DNA of 64,000 nt from Clostridium manihotivorum (lineage in GTDB: Bacteria > Bacillota > Clostridia > Clostridiales > Clostridiaceae): contig NZ_CP025746.1 of assembly GCF_004015185.1 (NCBI RefSeq), positions 2,931,776 to 2,995,775 on the forward strand. Reading direction: 5' to 3'. The position numbers were made by a program, and so were the translations under genes. Of this stretch, positions 7,982-17,264 are shown in pieces. Below the pieces are notes generated by a model. The model had not been told where the DNA came from and did no database searches. It was given only the letters and a program-made list of their open reading frames with translations. How positions within the stretch are numbered: position 1 is the first letter of the stretch; each line of letters starts with the position of its first letter.

Positions 7982-8908
7982 TCAGGTTAGGAATATAGCT
8001 ACAATCAATGGAATTGTAAAAACAGACAGTAGTGTAGTTATAAATACTGACTTAGCAGCAAGCTCTACATCACCGTCGTATTGATTGGCAAAGAGTACAG
8101 CTATGTTTCCTACAGGCATAGCTAGGTTGATAAGTGCTACACCTAAAACCAATGGACTTGCTATAAAGTATCTTAGAATAGGGTAGGAAACTAAAGGAAT
8201 CAATATCTGTTTTATAATTGTATAAGGGTAAATCCTCAATTCTGTAAATACTTCTTTAAGGTTAAGTTTGGCTAAAGTCGAACCAATAAGCATCATTGCC
8301 ACTGGAGTTGTTATGTTACCTACCATGTCAAAGGAGGACTTTAATATGGGATGTACTGGAATTCTTAAAAAATAGATTATTATTGCAATGATTGAAGATA
8401 TTATTCCAGGTGAAAGAAGACTTTTAGGACTTAAGGATACCTTGTTACTTGTACCATAATTAATAAGCATAATTCCAAAAGTAAACACCCATATATTAAA
8501 TATCATATTAAACATTGAGGTATAAAATACAGCTTCATTACCAAAAATTGCTTTCATAACTGGAAAACCCATGAAACCAACATTTGAAAATACAGTCATA
8601 AACATATATAAACCTCTTTGGTGGCGGGGGATTCTCATTATTTTAACTAAAGCAAAACTTATTATTGGAAGTAGGGTAAATATTATTATTGATACTAAGA
8701 GAACAAATAATGCTTCATTAGTATTACTGTTTTGCTTAATTGAGCTTACTGAAGCCAGAACCAATGCAGGAGTGGTTACGTTAAGCAATAATTTATTAAG
8801 TTTTTGATTCAGGATATCATCAAAAATTTTTATCTTATTAAGAAAATATCCTAGTCCTAAAATAAGAAATAATTGTACCATTTGATTAATTACAACATTT
8901 ATATTCAT
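7982..8908 (-). CDS. AEC-family (auxin efflux carrier-like) transporter
   Basis: 308 residues, almost entirely hydrophobic, with about ten transmembrane helices in two halves. Recognisable AEC features are the N-terminal NQMVQLFLILGLGYFLNKI, GLYMFMTVFSNVGFMGFPV in the first half with the usual N and G/P kinks, and a C-terminal INLAMPVGNIAVLFANQYDGDVELAAKSVFITTLLSVFTIPL. Bacterial AEC proteins export or exchange small carboxylates such as malate; the substrate here is unknown. The ribosome binding site GAGGAG precedes the ATG. It is a monocistronic gene with two R1 repeats just upstream. Confidence 0.88.
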   Translation of the reverse strand: MNINVVINQMVQLFLILGLGYFLNKIKIFDDILNQKLNKLLLNVTTPALVLASVSSIKQNSNTNEALFVLLVSIIIFTLLPIISFALVKIMRIPRHQRGLYMFMTVFSNVGFMGFPVMKAIFGNEAVFYTSMFNMIFNIWVFTFGIMLINYGTSNKVSLSPKSLLSPGIISSIIAIIIYFLRIPVHPILKSSFDMVGNITTPVAMMLIGSTLAKLNLKEVFTELRIYPYTIIKQILIPLVSYPILRYFIASPLVLGVALINLAMPVGNIAVLFANQYDGDVELAAKSVFITTLLSVFTIPLIVAIFLT

Positions 8909-8965
8909 ATTACTCCTCTTTAATACAAGCAGAATTTGCTGCGATTATTTTTATTATTAATATTT

Positions 8966-9038
8966 GCATGGCTGATAATCCCCAGAAACCGGGATTTTCG
9001 AACAAGTATAAGTTAAGTTTCGATATAGAAACCCTATA
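8966..9038. repeat. R1 repeat, partial copy lacking its left arm
   Basis: It keeps the central hairpin (GATAATCCC with GGGATTTTC around CAGAAACC) and the right arm up to CCCTATA, which is shared with the TATAGGG of the next copy. The left AACTTCAACTATT arm is missing. Confidence 0.75.
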
Positions 9039-9140
9039 TAGGGAACCAACTTCAACTATTACTTTATACATGCCATAAAATCGCCAGAAGCCACGATTTT
9101 ATAACAAGTATAAAGTAAGTTTTCGTATAGGTTCCCTATA
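9037..9140. repeat. R1 palindromic repeat, copy 3
   Basis: Full 104-bp copy abutting the previous partial one. The inner stem is ATAAAATCG / CGATTTTAT and the outer stem ACTTTATAC / GTATAAAGT; both differ from copies 1 and 4 by paired changes. The remaining 9141-9587 is A+T-rich with no gene seen. Confidence 0.88.
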
Positions 9141-9587
9141 GATAATCCCAATTAAACATGTATGTAAGTATATATTTTTACTAAATTTTTAGTTAGTAAA
9201 AAGTTTAGATATAGTATAGGATGTTCTGATTTAAATATAAATAATGAAGCTATTTGAATAATTCAATTATTATTAATTCATTTTTAAAATTTATCTATGA
9301 TTTATATTAACATTTTTATAAAGTATTTTCTAATAAAATACATAGACTATAGCAATTTATTTACTATGTGCTCTATAGTCCTACTAAATTAAATGAAGGA
9401 AATCAGATATTTTTATTCATTAAATACTTATTTTTAAAACACATTTTATTTTAATAAACTTATGACAAGAATGGAGCAGAGAATAAGTTAAAATGGATAA
9501 AGGTTGAAATGCAAAATTAGATATGTCAAAATTTACATATGATAAGTTTGTATAAGGTTAATTGTCTTTATGTAAAGGAGAGTTTGT

Positions 9588-9836
9588 ATGTGCAAGGTTA
9601 AATTAACAATAAAAGAAAGCCACTGTAGAAGTGGGTATCATAAAAAAGGAGACATTTTTTTGGTTGAAGACCTTTGTCCGCCAATCTGCCATGAACTTTG
9701 GAACAGCATATATCCCAATGTTTATACCTTACTAAATGGAGGTACATTAGATTATGGAAATGTTAAAGCTAAGAAATTTGAAGTTAGATGTCCTGATAAT
9801 GGGAAAGTTGTTATATCGGGCGAAGTAGTTGAGTAA
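9588..9836 (+). CDS. TIGR04076-family small protein
   Basis: 82 residues with AAAGGAG before the ATG. The pattern MCKVKLTIKES...C...G...F, then DLCPPICHELWNSIYP, a GG...YG segment and a final VRCPDNGKVVISGE matches the small cysteine-containing TIGR04076 family found in clostridia and other anaerobes, whose function is unknown. Five Cys are visible, including CPPIC, compatible with metal binding or a disulfide. There is no signal peptide or membrane helix. A gap of about 175 bp without a convincing ORF separates it from the next gene. Confidence 0.78.
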   Translation: MCKVKLTIKESHCRSGYHKKGDIFLVEDLCPPICHELWNSIYPNVYTLLNGGTLDYGNVKAKKFEVRCPDNGKVVISGEVVE

Positions 9837-10010
9837 TAGTAAAACTGAGAAGTCAGTGAACTTGAACCTAATGCAAGTAATAAGGATAAGCTTAATAAGG
9901 CGAGTGTTATAGTTTATCCTTTGATATGTGATATCTAAAAATACACTTTAGATTATGAAGGCAATGAAAAATATATTCTTGATAGATTTTTAGAAAGTTT
10001 GGAGGAGACT

Positions 10011-10451
10011 ATGAATAGACAGGAGTTTGAACAGTTCTTATATGATCATATTCCCATAACGGAGAAAATGGGATTTACAGTAGAGGAATTTACCAGTACT
10101 AAAGTTAAATTAGCAGCAAAGCTTGAACCTAATACGAATCATAAGGCCACAGCCTTTGGTGGCAGTATAAACTCCTTGATGACAGTATGTGGCTGGGCAA
10201 TGGTTTTCGCTAATATAAAAGCTGTGGATGAGGAAGCTCATATAGTTATTCAAAAGAGTAATATTAATTATAAGGCACCAATAGATTTTGATTTTTCTGC
10301 AGAATGCGAGCTATATGATGAGGCTGAAAAAGAAAGGTTCTTTCAAACTTACCAAAAGCATAATAAAGCAAGACTGACACTTAAAGTTAAGTGTTGTAAG
10401 GAAAACAAAGTTTTTGCTGAGTATGAAGGACAATATGTTGTTTTTAAATAG
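10011..10451 (+). CDS. YiiD_C-type hot-dog thioesterase-like protein
   Basis: 146 residues with the hot-dog fold signature of the YiiD C-terminal/putative thioesterase family: an N-terminal helix (FEQFLYDHIPITEKMGF), a VEEFTSTKVKLAAKLEPN strand pair, the central helix GGSINSLMTVCGWAMVF, and a long antiparallel sheet (VIQKSNINYKAPIDFDFSAE). Family members are predicted acyl-CoA or ACP thioesterases; substrate unknown. I use the ATG at 10011 because GGAGGAG ends 3 bp before it; an in-frame TTG at 9999 overlaps that site and is less likely. A strong terminator follows at 10591. Confidence 0.84.
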   Translation: MNRQEFEQFLYDHIPITEKMGFTVEEFTSTKVKLAAKLEPNTNHKATAFGGSINSLMTVCGWAMVFANIKAVDEEAHIVIQKSNINYKAPIDFDFSAECELYDEAEKERFFQTYQKHNKARLTLKVKCCKENKVFAEYEGQYVVFK

Positions 10452-10590
10452 CATATTAATTAGATTAGCTGAAATTTTGAATATTACTCACATGTTTATT
10501 CCAGTGAAAAATAGATAAAGATTATAACAATTTCAATATGGATAAATGTAGAGGTATGAATATAAAACATAAATTATAATAATTATACTA

Positions 10591-10625
10591 TAAAAGGCTG
10601 TTGATAGTGTTCAACAGCCTTTTAT
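10591..10625. terminator. Strong bidirectional terminator
   Basis: Stem AAAAGGCTGTTGA / TTCAACAGCCTTTT around a 5-base loop, with T-rich tails on both strands. It lies between the hot-dog protein gene and the convergent hydrolase gene. Confidence 0.85.
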
Positions 10626-10667
10626 AGAAATATTTAATTATAAAATCCAGTTTTGTTAGGAAAGTAA

Positions 10668-10764
10668 AGATGTACGACTTCGACCTAAAGTCTATTTTCA
10701 AAACTCCTCTTGGTTCTGAGAGGAGTTTTTGAAAATATAAATTTTGTTACCAAGTGGTACATCT
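10668..10764. repeat. R2 hairpin repeat, copy a
   Basis: About 97 bp bounded by AGATGTAC and GTACATCT, with a long central hairpin (TTTTCAAAACTCCTCT pairing with AGAGGAGTTTTTGAAAA). It ends 9 bp from the hydrolase stop codon and could act as its terminator. Confidence 0.78.
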
Positions 10765-10772
10765 ATAACTTC

Positions 10773-12017
10773 TTACTCTATTCCTATATCGTCAATCATT
10801 AAGTTGCCCTGCTTGTCTTTATCGAAAACAAATTCAATTGATTTTAAGTTATCAGTATTAAAATTGCTATTGGCAGCCTTAAAATCCTTTAGAGGAATAT
10901 TAAATACTTGAAGCACTGGTTCAAAGTCCCCTCCGAATCTTCCTTTAGTAAAGAAATATAGCTTGCTCATCTTCACTCCAATAGAAGGGTGAAGTATGTT
11001 GTAGTTTTCAAGTTTTACTATAGCTGAGTTTCCGTTTTTATCTGTGGCTTTTATTGTAAAGTATTTAGAGTCAAAGCTACCTTTTTTATAGCTAGCTTCA
11101 TCATTGGAAGCCACTGAAAGAGATAATTTTGAATCTGTCTTTAGCTGTAAGGTCTTTAAGACATCTTCAGATAAATCAATTTTATAAGAACTATCGGCTT
11201 TCTTTAGATTAATACTCAAAACTGAGTTGTCTTGAAAAGCATTATTAGGATTTTTGAAACCTTGATTTTTTTCTGAGTAAGATAAGTTTCTACCGGATAA
11301 AGTAACACCTTTTAGGCTTCCTGTAGTTAAATCTTGATCTTCTTCAAAATTACTAATTGTTTTAAACTTTGAGTCTTGATAATCATTGATATAGGCTGAT
11401 TTTGGAAGCCATTTACTTGCATATTGGTAGTTTTCAAACATAGGCTTATAGCTTTGATTATTTTTTAATGTTGTTTCTAAGAAAGCAGATATATACACTT
11501 TGGCAACCTCTTGCTGTTCTGAAGCTTTAAGTAATGGCTTTCTATCTAATAGCCATCCACCTATGGTTCCAGGGATATCTGTGTCTCCCCATACTGTATT
11601 GAACTGACCATGGTTTGCTTTATATATATAAAGTAAAGATTTAAAGTAGTCAGTATCCTTATCAAAGGAAACGTTATTGTATTGCCATCTTCCTGAGAAG
11701 TTAGAAACATCATCATCGTTTGCACCTTGTAGTAGTAGATAGTTCACATTTTTTATCTTTGTGAATTTGTCTGCTGGTCTATATTGTCCATAAGATGGAG
11801 CAATTGCTATAACAGATTTTATTTTATAATTAAACTTAAAAGATATATCTGAATTATCTGGGGATTTTGTAAGAGTATTAAACAGTGCAGCGGTAGTGAC
11901 TGCATCGCCCCCTCTAGAGTGTCCCATTAAAGCTATGTTATCCATATCAACTTTTTCATAAAAAGGATTAGATTTATCTGAGTTAAATGAGGACCATGCA
12001 TCTAAATGCTTTAGCAT
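10773..12017 (-). CDS. Alpha/beta hydrolase, C-terminal part of a gene split by a stop codon
   Basis: 414 residues beginning MLKHLDAWSSFNSDKSNPFY. The nucleophile elbow MGHSRGGDAV (Ser about 34) is here, followed by the rest of the hydrolase domain and a beta-rich C-terminal domain. It is in the same frame as the upstream half at 12039-13016; only TAA (12039-12041) and seven codons (reading NDGRAYL) separate the two. This ORF has no ribosome binding site of its own, so it is best read as the lower part of one pseudogenised or readthrough gene. The intact protein would be about 747 residues: a membrane-anchored esterase or dienelactone-hydrolase-like enzyme facing the cell exterior. Confidence 0.8.
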   Translation of the reverse strand: MLKHLDAWSSFNSDKSNPFYEKVDMDNIALMGHSRGGDAVTTAALFNTLTKSPDNSDISFKFNYKIKSVIAIAPSYGQYRPADKFTKIKNVNYLLLQGANDDDVSNFSGRWQYNNVSFDKDTDYFKSLLYIYKANHGQFNTVWGDTDIPGTIGGWLLDRKPLLKASEQQEVAKVYISAFLETTLKNNQSYKPMFENYQYASKWLPKSAYINDYQDSKFKTISNFEEDQDLTTGSLKGVTLSGRNLSYSEKNQGFKNPNNAFQDNSVLSINLKKADSSYKIDLSEDVLKTLQLKTDSKLSLSVASNDEASYKKGSFDSKYFTIKATDKNGNSAIVKLENYNILHPSIGVKMSKLYFFTKGRFGGDFEPVLQVFNIPLKDFKAANSNFNTDNLKSIEFVFDKDKQGNLMIDDIGIE

Positions 12018-12038
12018 TAAGTAAGCTCTACCATCGTT

Positions 12039-13016
12039 TTACTTACCTATATCCATAAACATACCCATGTTAAGGAAGTTTTCATCTATTGATACTGCAA
12101 TGTAGCCACGGCTAGCTAGTAATTTTCCAAGATAGCTATAACCTTCATCAGAATATTCTTCCATCATGTGATTACCATGCACCATAAGAACCAGTGGAAA
12201 TTTGCCATTTCCTTCAGGGTACCAAACCCTACCATTTACAGGCATGGACTTATCATCGAAGCCCCAGTAAAGGGTCCTTAGTGAGGAGGTTAAGCCTTTA
12301 TAATTCTCAAGAAAAGGTGATAGATCTACTGAATTTGTCTTAATATTTACGTCTTTACCATATTCATTTCTGTTCTTATCTTTACCACTACCGTAGTATA
12401 AGGTTTTTACAGAGTAAGTTCCATTTTTAGAAGGGTCATCAGCATTAAGTTCTAAGTTTTTTGTTTTTATGGAGGAAATATACTTATTCATGCTTGTATC
12501 TTCATCTCCAGGACTTCTAAGGTAAGAAACTAAACCTATATTTAAAGAAAAGGTAGCTATCAAAAGTATCCACGATATTATGTCTTTGAATCTCTTTTTA
12601 ACTAATACTCCAATTGATAGTCCTAAGATTGTTTCTACAAATATTGCTATAATAGAAATCACTACAGAAAGTAATAGACTTACATAAAGTACAGAGTTCA
12701 AATAAAGCATTAATATAATAAAGGTTACAAATATTATTGGCATTAAAGGTCTTGCTACTTGTGAAAGTATTGATCTAGTCAGCCTAAATACTAATGATAA
12801 AATTAACATTATTAATAAGGCTAGTACAAAGATTACAAAAGCATAAACTAGGCTAGTTTTTCCATTAATACAACCAAAGGGAAGTGAAAGTGCTATTGCT
12901 AAAATTAATAATGTAAGTGTAATTTTAGGCATTATAAGAGTGCCTTTGAAATAATTACTCATAGAGTTTAGAGCGGTTTTCTGTTTTTTCTTAATTGAAT
13001 TTAATAATTCTCTCAT
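12039..13016 (-). CDS. Alpha/beta hydrolase, N-terminal part with membrane domain
   Basis: 325 residues. After a short basic N-terminus, roughly five transmembrane helices span residues 25-170 (for example LTLLILAIALSLPFG and LIMLILSLVFRL). An extracytoplasmic segment and the first hydrolase strands follow (GKFPLVLMVHGNHMMEEY, the oxyanion-loop HGN), then ASRGYIAVSIDENFLN. The frame stops at TAA after MGMFMDIGK, before the nucleophile Ser, which lies in the downstream half at 10773-12017. Homologues continue without interruption, so this fragment alone should be inactive. Its start has a weak upstream AAAGGGATG-like site. Confidence 0.8.
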   Translation of the reverse strand: MRELLNSIKKKQKTALNSMSNYFKGTLIMPKITLTLLILAIALSLPFGCINGKTSLVYAFVIFVLALLIMLILSLVFRLTRSILSQVARPLMPIIFVTFIILMLYLNSVLYVSLLLSVVISIIAIFVETILGLSIGVLVKKRFKDIISWILLIATFSLNIGLVSYLRSPGDEDTSMNKYISSIKTKNLELNADDPSKNGTYSVKTLYYGSGKDKNRNEYGKDVNIKTNSVDLSPFLENYKGLTSSLRTLYWGFDDKSMPVNGRVWYPEGNGKFPLVLMVHGNHMMEEYSDEGYSYLGKLLASRGYIAVSIDENFLNMGMFMDIGK

Positions 13017-13333
13017 TGCTGCATCCCTTTCAAAGTTAAAATATTACAAGTTAAGCGACAAAATATAAGTTATTTTCCAATAATAGCATCAAGATACATA
13101 CATGTCCATTTGTTCAATTTAGACTAAATGATAGAAAGTAGCATTAAAATATTGGTATATTAGTTTAATTTAGCTATAATTAACTTTAATGGGGAAGATA
13201 ATTATTGATTTTGTGAATAATATATGAATTGAAAGATGTATCGATTATAGTGCTGTGTCAGTTTAGAAAAATGAATATTTCAGTTTTATAATTTTTTGAA
13301 TTATTAGTTAATTAATAAAGGGGGAGAAATTAA
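13017..13333. other. Gene-free interval between divergent genes
   Basis: 317 bp, A+T-rich. It must carry the promoters of the hydrolase (minus) and the SH3 protein (plus). No ORF with a ribosome binding site, hairpin or repeat was seen. Confidence 0.5.
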
Positions 13334-13705
13334 ATGAGATTTGAGGTTATTGAAGAACATAGGTACGAAAATAACAACCCACTTATAGTTAAAAGGGGGA
13401 CAAGAATTAAGGTAGTTAGAAGGTCTAATTGGGGTGATGGCTGGATAAACTGGGCCTATTGTTGCACCATGGATGGAACTAGCGAAGGCTGGGCACCTGA
13501 GCAGATAATTCAGATAGAAAACGAAGAAGGTGTATTTTTAGAAGATTATTCAGCTAAAGAGTTTAATGTAGAGAAGGGAAGTACTGTTAAAGGAACAATT
13601 GAACTAAATGGCTGGATATGGTGTATAAGCTTAGACGATACTGAATCAGGGTGGCTTCCTAAAGATAAATTAAAAGCATTAAAAGGCTCACACACAATTA
13701 TTTAA
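13334..13705 (+). CDS. SH3-like domain protein, two tandem domains
   Basis: 123 residues, preceded by GGGGGAG. Two SH3-like repeats are visible: residues about 3-60 (FEVIEEHRYENNNPLIVKRG...WINWAYC...GWAPEQII) and 65-118 (GVFLEDYSAKEFNVEKGSTV...GWIWCIS...GWLPKDKL). Each ends in the GW-[AL]-P signature. There is no signal peptide, which suggests an intracellular ligand-binding or regulatory role rather than cell-wall binding. It stands alone; an R3 repeat follows on the opposite strand. Confidence 0.8.
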   Translation: MRFEVIEEHRYENNNPLIVKRGTRIKVVRRSNWGDGWINWAYCCTMDGTSEGWAPEQIIQIENEEGVFLEDYSAKEFNVEKGSTVKGTIELNGWIWCISLDDTESGWLPKDKLKALKGSHTII

Positions 13706-13769
13706 TACATTAGCATATAGAAATAAAAGTATATGTGCAAAACCTTGTAGATCGGTATGAATAGATAAT

Positions 13770-13920
13770 TTAAATTGCGACCTTTCTTAAGTGAGCTTTT
13801 TTTGCGCATCTGCCTTTCCGAATGAATATGAGGAAAATCTGGCAGGCGAATATAAATTGTTTTTTTACTGTTTACCCTAAATAGCTGTTCTAAAGCCTTG
13901 ATATTGCTAGGTTTAGCTAA
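13770..13920 (-). repeat. R3 structured repeat, copy 1
   Basis: Minus-strand copy with the conserved CTAGCAATATCAAGG and GAACAGCTATTTAGGG blocks and the core CGCCTGCC ... GGCAGATGCG (about 13804-13849), followed by a poly-A stretch. The terminal hairpin is decayed in this copy. Confidence 0.75.
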
Positions 13921-13958
13921 CATAAAAAATTATAATTCCATATACAGTAAAAAAAGTG

Positions 13959-13988
13959 TTTACAAATTGGAAAAATAATATATATAAT
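13959..13988 (+). promoter_or_regulatory. Promoter of the lysS T-box leader
   Basis: TTTACA (13959-13964) and TATAAT (13983-13988) separated by 18 bp, directly before the T-box. Confidence 0.72.
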
Positions 13989-14027
13989 AAAATAAAGACT
14001 ATGAAGAGAAGAGTAAATAAACTAAGG

Positions 14028-14276
14028 AATGTACAGAGAGCTCTATTTGGTGAGAATGAGTGAGGAATTGTTTATTGAAGAAGGTCTCAGAGTTTCGCAC
14101 TGAGTCTAGTATTAGAGGTAGGCTGCGACGGTATAACCCGTTAAAGTTATAGAGTATATTTAACTATGTACTTGAAGAGGTTTATATGGCAACATATAAA
14201 TAAACTGAGGTGGTACCACGAATTTATAACTTTCGTCCTCAAGATTAGTAATCTTGGAGGTGAGAGTTTTTTTATT
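14028..14276 (+). promoter_or_regulatory. T-box riboswitch, Lys specifier, upstream of lysS
   Basis: ACAGAGAG opens stem I near 14033. The specifier strand GAAG is followed by AAG (14081-14083) and a purine. The T-box loop GAGGTGGTACCACGA is at about 14206-14220. The terminator stem (CTTTCGTCCTCAAGATT with AATCTTGGAGGTGAGAG, T7 tail) ends near 14275. An apparent plus-strand ORF of 61 codons across this leader is spurious. Confidence 0.93.
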
Positions 14277-14356
14277 TGCAAAAAAATTAGTAAAAACTAC
14301 AGGTACAATGGATTTGAGTGGAATAAGATGCAAAATAAAAAAAGGTGGTAACGAAG

Positions 14357-15877
14357 ATGTATAAAGAATTCGAAGAAGTACAAAACTTGGAAAAGGTAAT
14401 GCCTGATTATAACGAATATGTTATAGAGAGAATTAAAAAATTAAATAAATTAGAGGAAGCAGGAATTAATCCTTATCCATATAGCTATAAAGCAACAACT
14501 CATACAAAGGATATTATAGATAATTTTGAAAATATAGCAGAAGAACAAGAGTTCAACTTAGCTGGAAGACTAATGCTTATAAGAAGGATGGGCAATGCGA
14601 CTTTCGCTAATATCACAGATGAGAAGGGCAATATACAAGTGTTTTTTAGTAAAAAAATACTTGGTGCTGAAGCATATAATATATTAAAGCTTATAGATAT
14701 AGGAGATATCATAGGCGTAGAAGGTACGGTATTTAGGACACAAACTGGTGAGATAACAATTAGAGCTACAAAGTTTGAATTGCTATCAAAGTCTATTAGA
14801 ACACTTCCAGATAAATATCATGGTATTCAGGATGCAGATTTGAAGCAGCGTCATAGATCTTTAGACATGATAATGAATGATGAGGTTAAGAAAAGGTTTA
14901 TAAACCGTTCTAGAGCGATAGCAGCAATAAGAGAATACCTAGCAGCAAAAGAGTTCATTGAAGTGGATACCCCAATACTAGATACTAAGTATGGCGGAGG
15001 AGAGGCAAAACCTTTCACAACTTTTGTCAATGCATTAGATTGTGAGGTTTATATGAATGTATCTCCAGAGTTATACTTAAAGAGATTAATTGTTGGTGGA
15101 ATAGAGAGGGTTTATACTTTCGCAAGAGCTTTTAGAAATGAAGGCATAGACAGAACCCATTATCCAGAATTCAGCTTGTTTGAGTGTTATATGTCCTATG
15201 CTGATTATAATGATATGATGGAACTTATGGAAAACATGTATGAGTATGTTTTTAATAAAGTCAATGGATCAACAGAGATAACTTATGAAGGTGTGAAAAT
15301 TGATTTTAAGGCTCCATGGAGAAGAGAAAAGATGTGTGATCTTGTAAAGCAAGATACCAATATTGATGTTGACAATCTTACTAAAGAACAAATTGTTAGG
15401 GAGATCTTAGAAAAAGGGCTATTAGAAGAAGAGCAAAAAGAAGGGCTTAACCTAGAAACAGCTTCAAAAGGTGAGTTAATAGTTACATTATTCGAAGCGT
15501 ATTCAGAGAAGAAGTTAATTCAACCAACTTTTGTAATAGACTTTCCTAAAGAGTCATCACCACTATGTAAGGTCCACAGAGAGAACCCAGAGTTGATTGA
15601 AAGATTTGAACCATATGCTTATGGAGTGGAGCTTGGCAATGCTTATTCAGAACTTAATGACCCATTAAGACAAAGAATACTACTTCAAGACCAGGCTTCA
15701 AAGTTAAGGGCTGGACTTGAAACAGCAAGTCCTATGGATGAAGAATTTGCAGTGGCTATTGACACCGCAATGCCACCTACAGGAGGTCTTGGTATAGGAA
15801 TTGACAGAATGATAATGTTCCTAACGGAAACTAGTACAATAAGAGAAGTTATCGCATTTCCATTGATTAAGAGATAA
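14357..15877 (+). CDS. lysS: Lysyl-tRNA synthetase, class II
   Basis: 506 residues. An N-terminal OB-fold anticodon-binding domain (LAGRLMLIRRMGNATFANI) is followed by the class II catalytic core: motif 2 FARAFRNEGIDRTHYPEF and motif 3 GGLGIGIDRMIMFL. It charges tRNA-Lys with lysine. I place the start at the ATG at 14357 because AAAGGTGG lies 8 bp upstream; a GTG at 14345 falls inside that site. The N-terminus (MYKEFEEVQNLEKVMPDYNE) is longer and more divergent than usual for clostridial LysRS. The Lys T-box controls it. Whether it is the sole or a second LysRS is not visible. Confidence 0.95.
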   Translation: MYKEFEEVQNLEKVMPDYNEYVIERIKKLNKLEEAGINPYPYSYKATTHTKDIIDNFENIAEEQEFNLAGRLMLIRRMGNATFANITDEKGNIQVFFSKKILGAEAYNILKLIDIGDIIGVEGTVFRTQTGEITIRATKFELLSKSIRTLPDKYHGIQDADLKQRHRSLDMIMNDEVKKRFINRSRAIAAIREYLAAKEFIEVDTPILDTKYGGGEAKPFTTFVNALDCEVYMNVSPELYLKRLIVGGIERVYTFARAFRNEGIDRTHYPEFSLFECYMSYADYNDMMELMENMYEYVFNKVNGSTEITYEGVKIDFKAPWRREKMCDLVKQDTNIDVDNLTKEQIVREILEKGLLEEEQKEGLNLETASKGELIVTLFEAYSEKKLIQPTFVIDFPKESSPLCKVHRENPELIERFEPYAYGVELGNAYSELNDPLRQRILLQDQASKLRAGLETASPMDEEFAVAIDTAMPPTGGLGIGIDRMIMFLTETSTIREVIAFPLIKR

Positions 15878-16106
15878 TAGTTTTCTATTTTATAGCAATA
15901 TAGAGACTGTAGCTAAGAAAGGTATTCCAGACCCTCCTTTTGATTATTAGTTTTTATATGTATATGATTATTTAACACTTTATTTATAGTGTAGATATGA
16001 AATAAACTACTTTTAAAGTTACACACTTAAAATTTATCATATTAGAATCAACAAACCGATTATGGTATAATTGACTAAAATATTATAGATACTTGGAGGG
16101 TTGATT

Positions 16107-16673
16107 TTGAGTAAGTTAGAAGAAATATTAGAATTTAATAAGGCTTTTGTTGAAAATAAAGAGTATGAAAAATATAGAGCAACAAAAAATCCTAATAAAA
16201 AGTTAGTTATATTATCCTGCATGGATACTAGACTTACTGAACTTTTACCAAAAGCTTTAAATCTAAAGAACGGCGATGTTAAACTTATAAAGAATGCTGG
16301 TGCTTCGATAATGCATCCCTTTGGAAGTATTATAAGAAGTATTGTGGTTGCTGTATACGAATTTCAAACAGATGAAGTCTTAGTAATAGGACATCATGGC
16401 TGTGGCATGAGCAACTTAAATGTAGACAAAACCTTAGAAAAGGCTATGGAAAGAGGAATTTCGGAAGATGTAATAGATACTTTAAGTAATTCAGGAATAG
16501 ATGTAAAAAGGTGGCTTCGTGGATTTAATTCTGTAGAGGAATCAGTTAGAGAAAGCGTAGATATCATAAAGAGACATCCACTTATACCTAAAGATATAAA
16601 AGTCCATGGACTAATAATAGATCCTGAGACTGGAAAACTGGATGTTGTAGTCAACGGGTACGAATATTTATAA
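16107..16673 (+). CDS. Beta-class carbonic anhydrase
   Basis: 188 residues catalysing interconversion of CO2 and bicarbonate. The zinc site is clear: ILSCMDTRL (C38, catalytic dyad D40/R42) and GHHGCGM (H96, C99). The ribosome binding site GGAGGG ends at 16100, so the TTG at 16107 (6-bp spacing) is the likely start; another TTG at 16101 abuts the site. The protein belongs to the short plant-type/Rv1284-like branch common in Firmicutes. It is monocistronic and a secreted protein gene follows 84 bp later. Confidence 0.92.
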   Translation: MSKLEEILEFNKAFVENKEYEKYRATKNPNKKLVILSCMDTRLTELLPKALNLKNGDVKLIKNAGASIMHPFGSIIRSIVVAVYEFQTDEVLVIGHHGCGMSNLNVDKTLEKAMERGISEDVIDTLSNSGIDVKRWLRGFNSVEESVRESVDIIKRHPLIPKDIKVHGLIIDPETGKLDVVVNGYEYL

Positions 16674-16757
16674 GAAATAAAATTTTTGTAATATTTTTCA
16701 TTTATATGGGAAATATAACTCCATAATACCTAAATTGGATATATTATGGAGGGAAAT

Positions 16758-17264
16758 ATGAAAAGAATAATAAACTGCTTTTTAATTTTACTAACATTAA
16801 TATTGAGTGTAGGGCCTATTCAATGTGAGGCTATTGATTGGCAATCAGAAGATAACCTTACATTATCTCCAGTACGAAGAAACTATGCAGATAAATACCC
16901 TATACCAATATTATTAAAATCAGAGCAGGTTGCTTCAAACAAAATTAAGATAACTTTTGATAGGGCGGTAGATAAAAAGTTAGGAGAAAATCCTGCTAAT
17001 TACTGCGTACAAGACTTGAAGAATGATAGTCCTAGAGGAATTGCTACCATCGGAAAGAATGAAACAATAAGTGAGCAAAATACTCTTAGTGATAATTTCG
17101 TGAAAATACAAGCAACTAATAGAGCTAACTCACAATTTACATTGACTTTCAAAAATCCTATTCCTAAAAAAGAGCAATATAAAATTATGATATATAACAT
17201 CTCAGTAAAGGATGCTCTTCCTTACAGAGGAGATAATGGAGCAGGTATGTTTGCAGGAAAATGA
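16758..17264 (+). CDS. Secreted protein with an SbsA-like Ig domain
   Basis: 168 residues. A typical Sec signal peptide (MKRIINCFLILLTLILSVGP then QCEA, possible cleavage near residue 24) precedes a single bacterial Ig-like domain: SNKIKITFDRAVDKKLGENPANYCVQD ... FTLTFKNPIPKKEQYKIMIYNISVKDAL. That pattern (a strand, DRAV, then NPANY) is typical of SbsA-type Ig modules in S-layer and adhesin proteins. The ATG at 16758 has GGAGGG 4 bp upstream; an earlier in-frame ATG at 16746 overlaps it. No anchor is visible, so the protein may be released. Function unknown. Confidence 0.78.
   Translation: MKRIINCFLILLTLILSVGPIQCEAIDWQSEDNLTLSPVRRNYADKYPIPILLKSEQVASNKIKITFDRAVDKKLGENPANYCVQDLKNDSPRGIATIGKNETISEQNTLSDNFVKIQATNRANSQFTLTFKNPIPKKEQYKIMIYNISVKDALPYRGDNGAGMFAGK

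Noticed and set aside
13702..13923. 73-codon minus-strand ORF ending in an RQMRKK pattern
   Set aside because: It is the R3 repeat read as protein; other copies of the repeat shift frame in the middle, so no protein is conserved.
14166..14351. 61-codon plus-strand ORF before lysS
   Set aside because: Covers the T-box loop and terminator of the lysS leader; no ribosome binding site.
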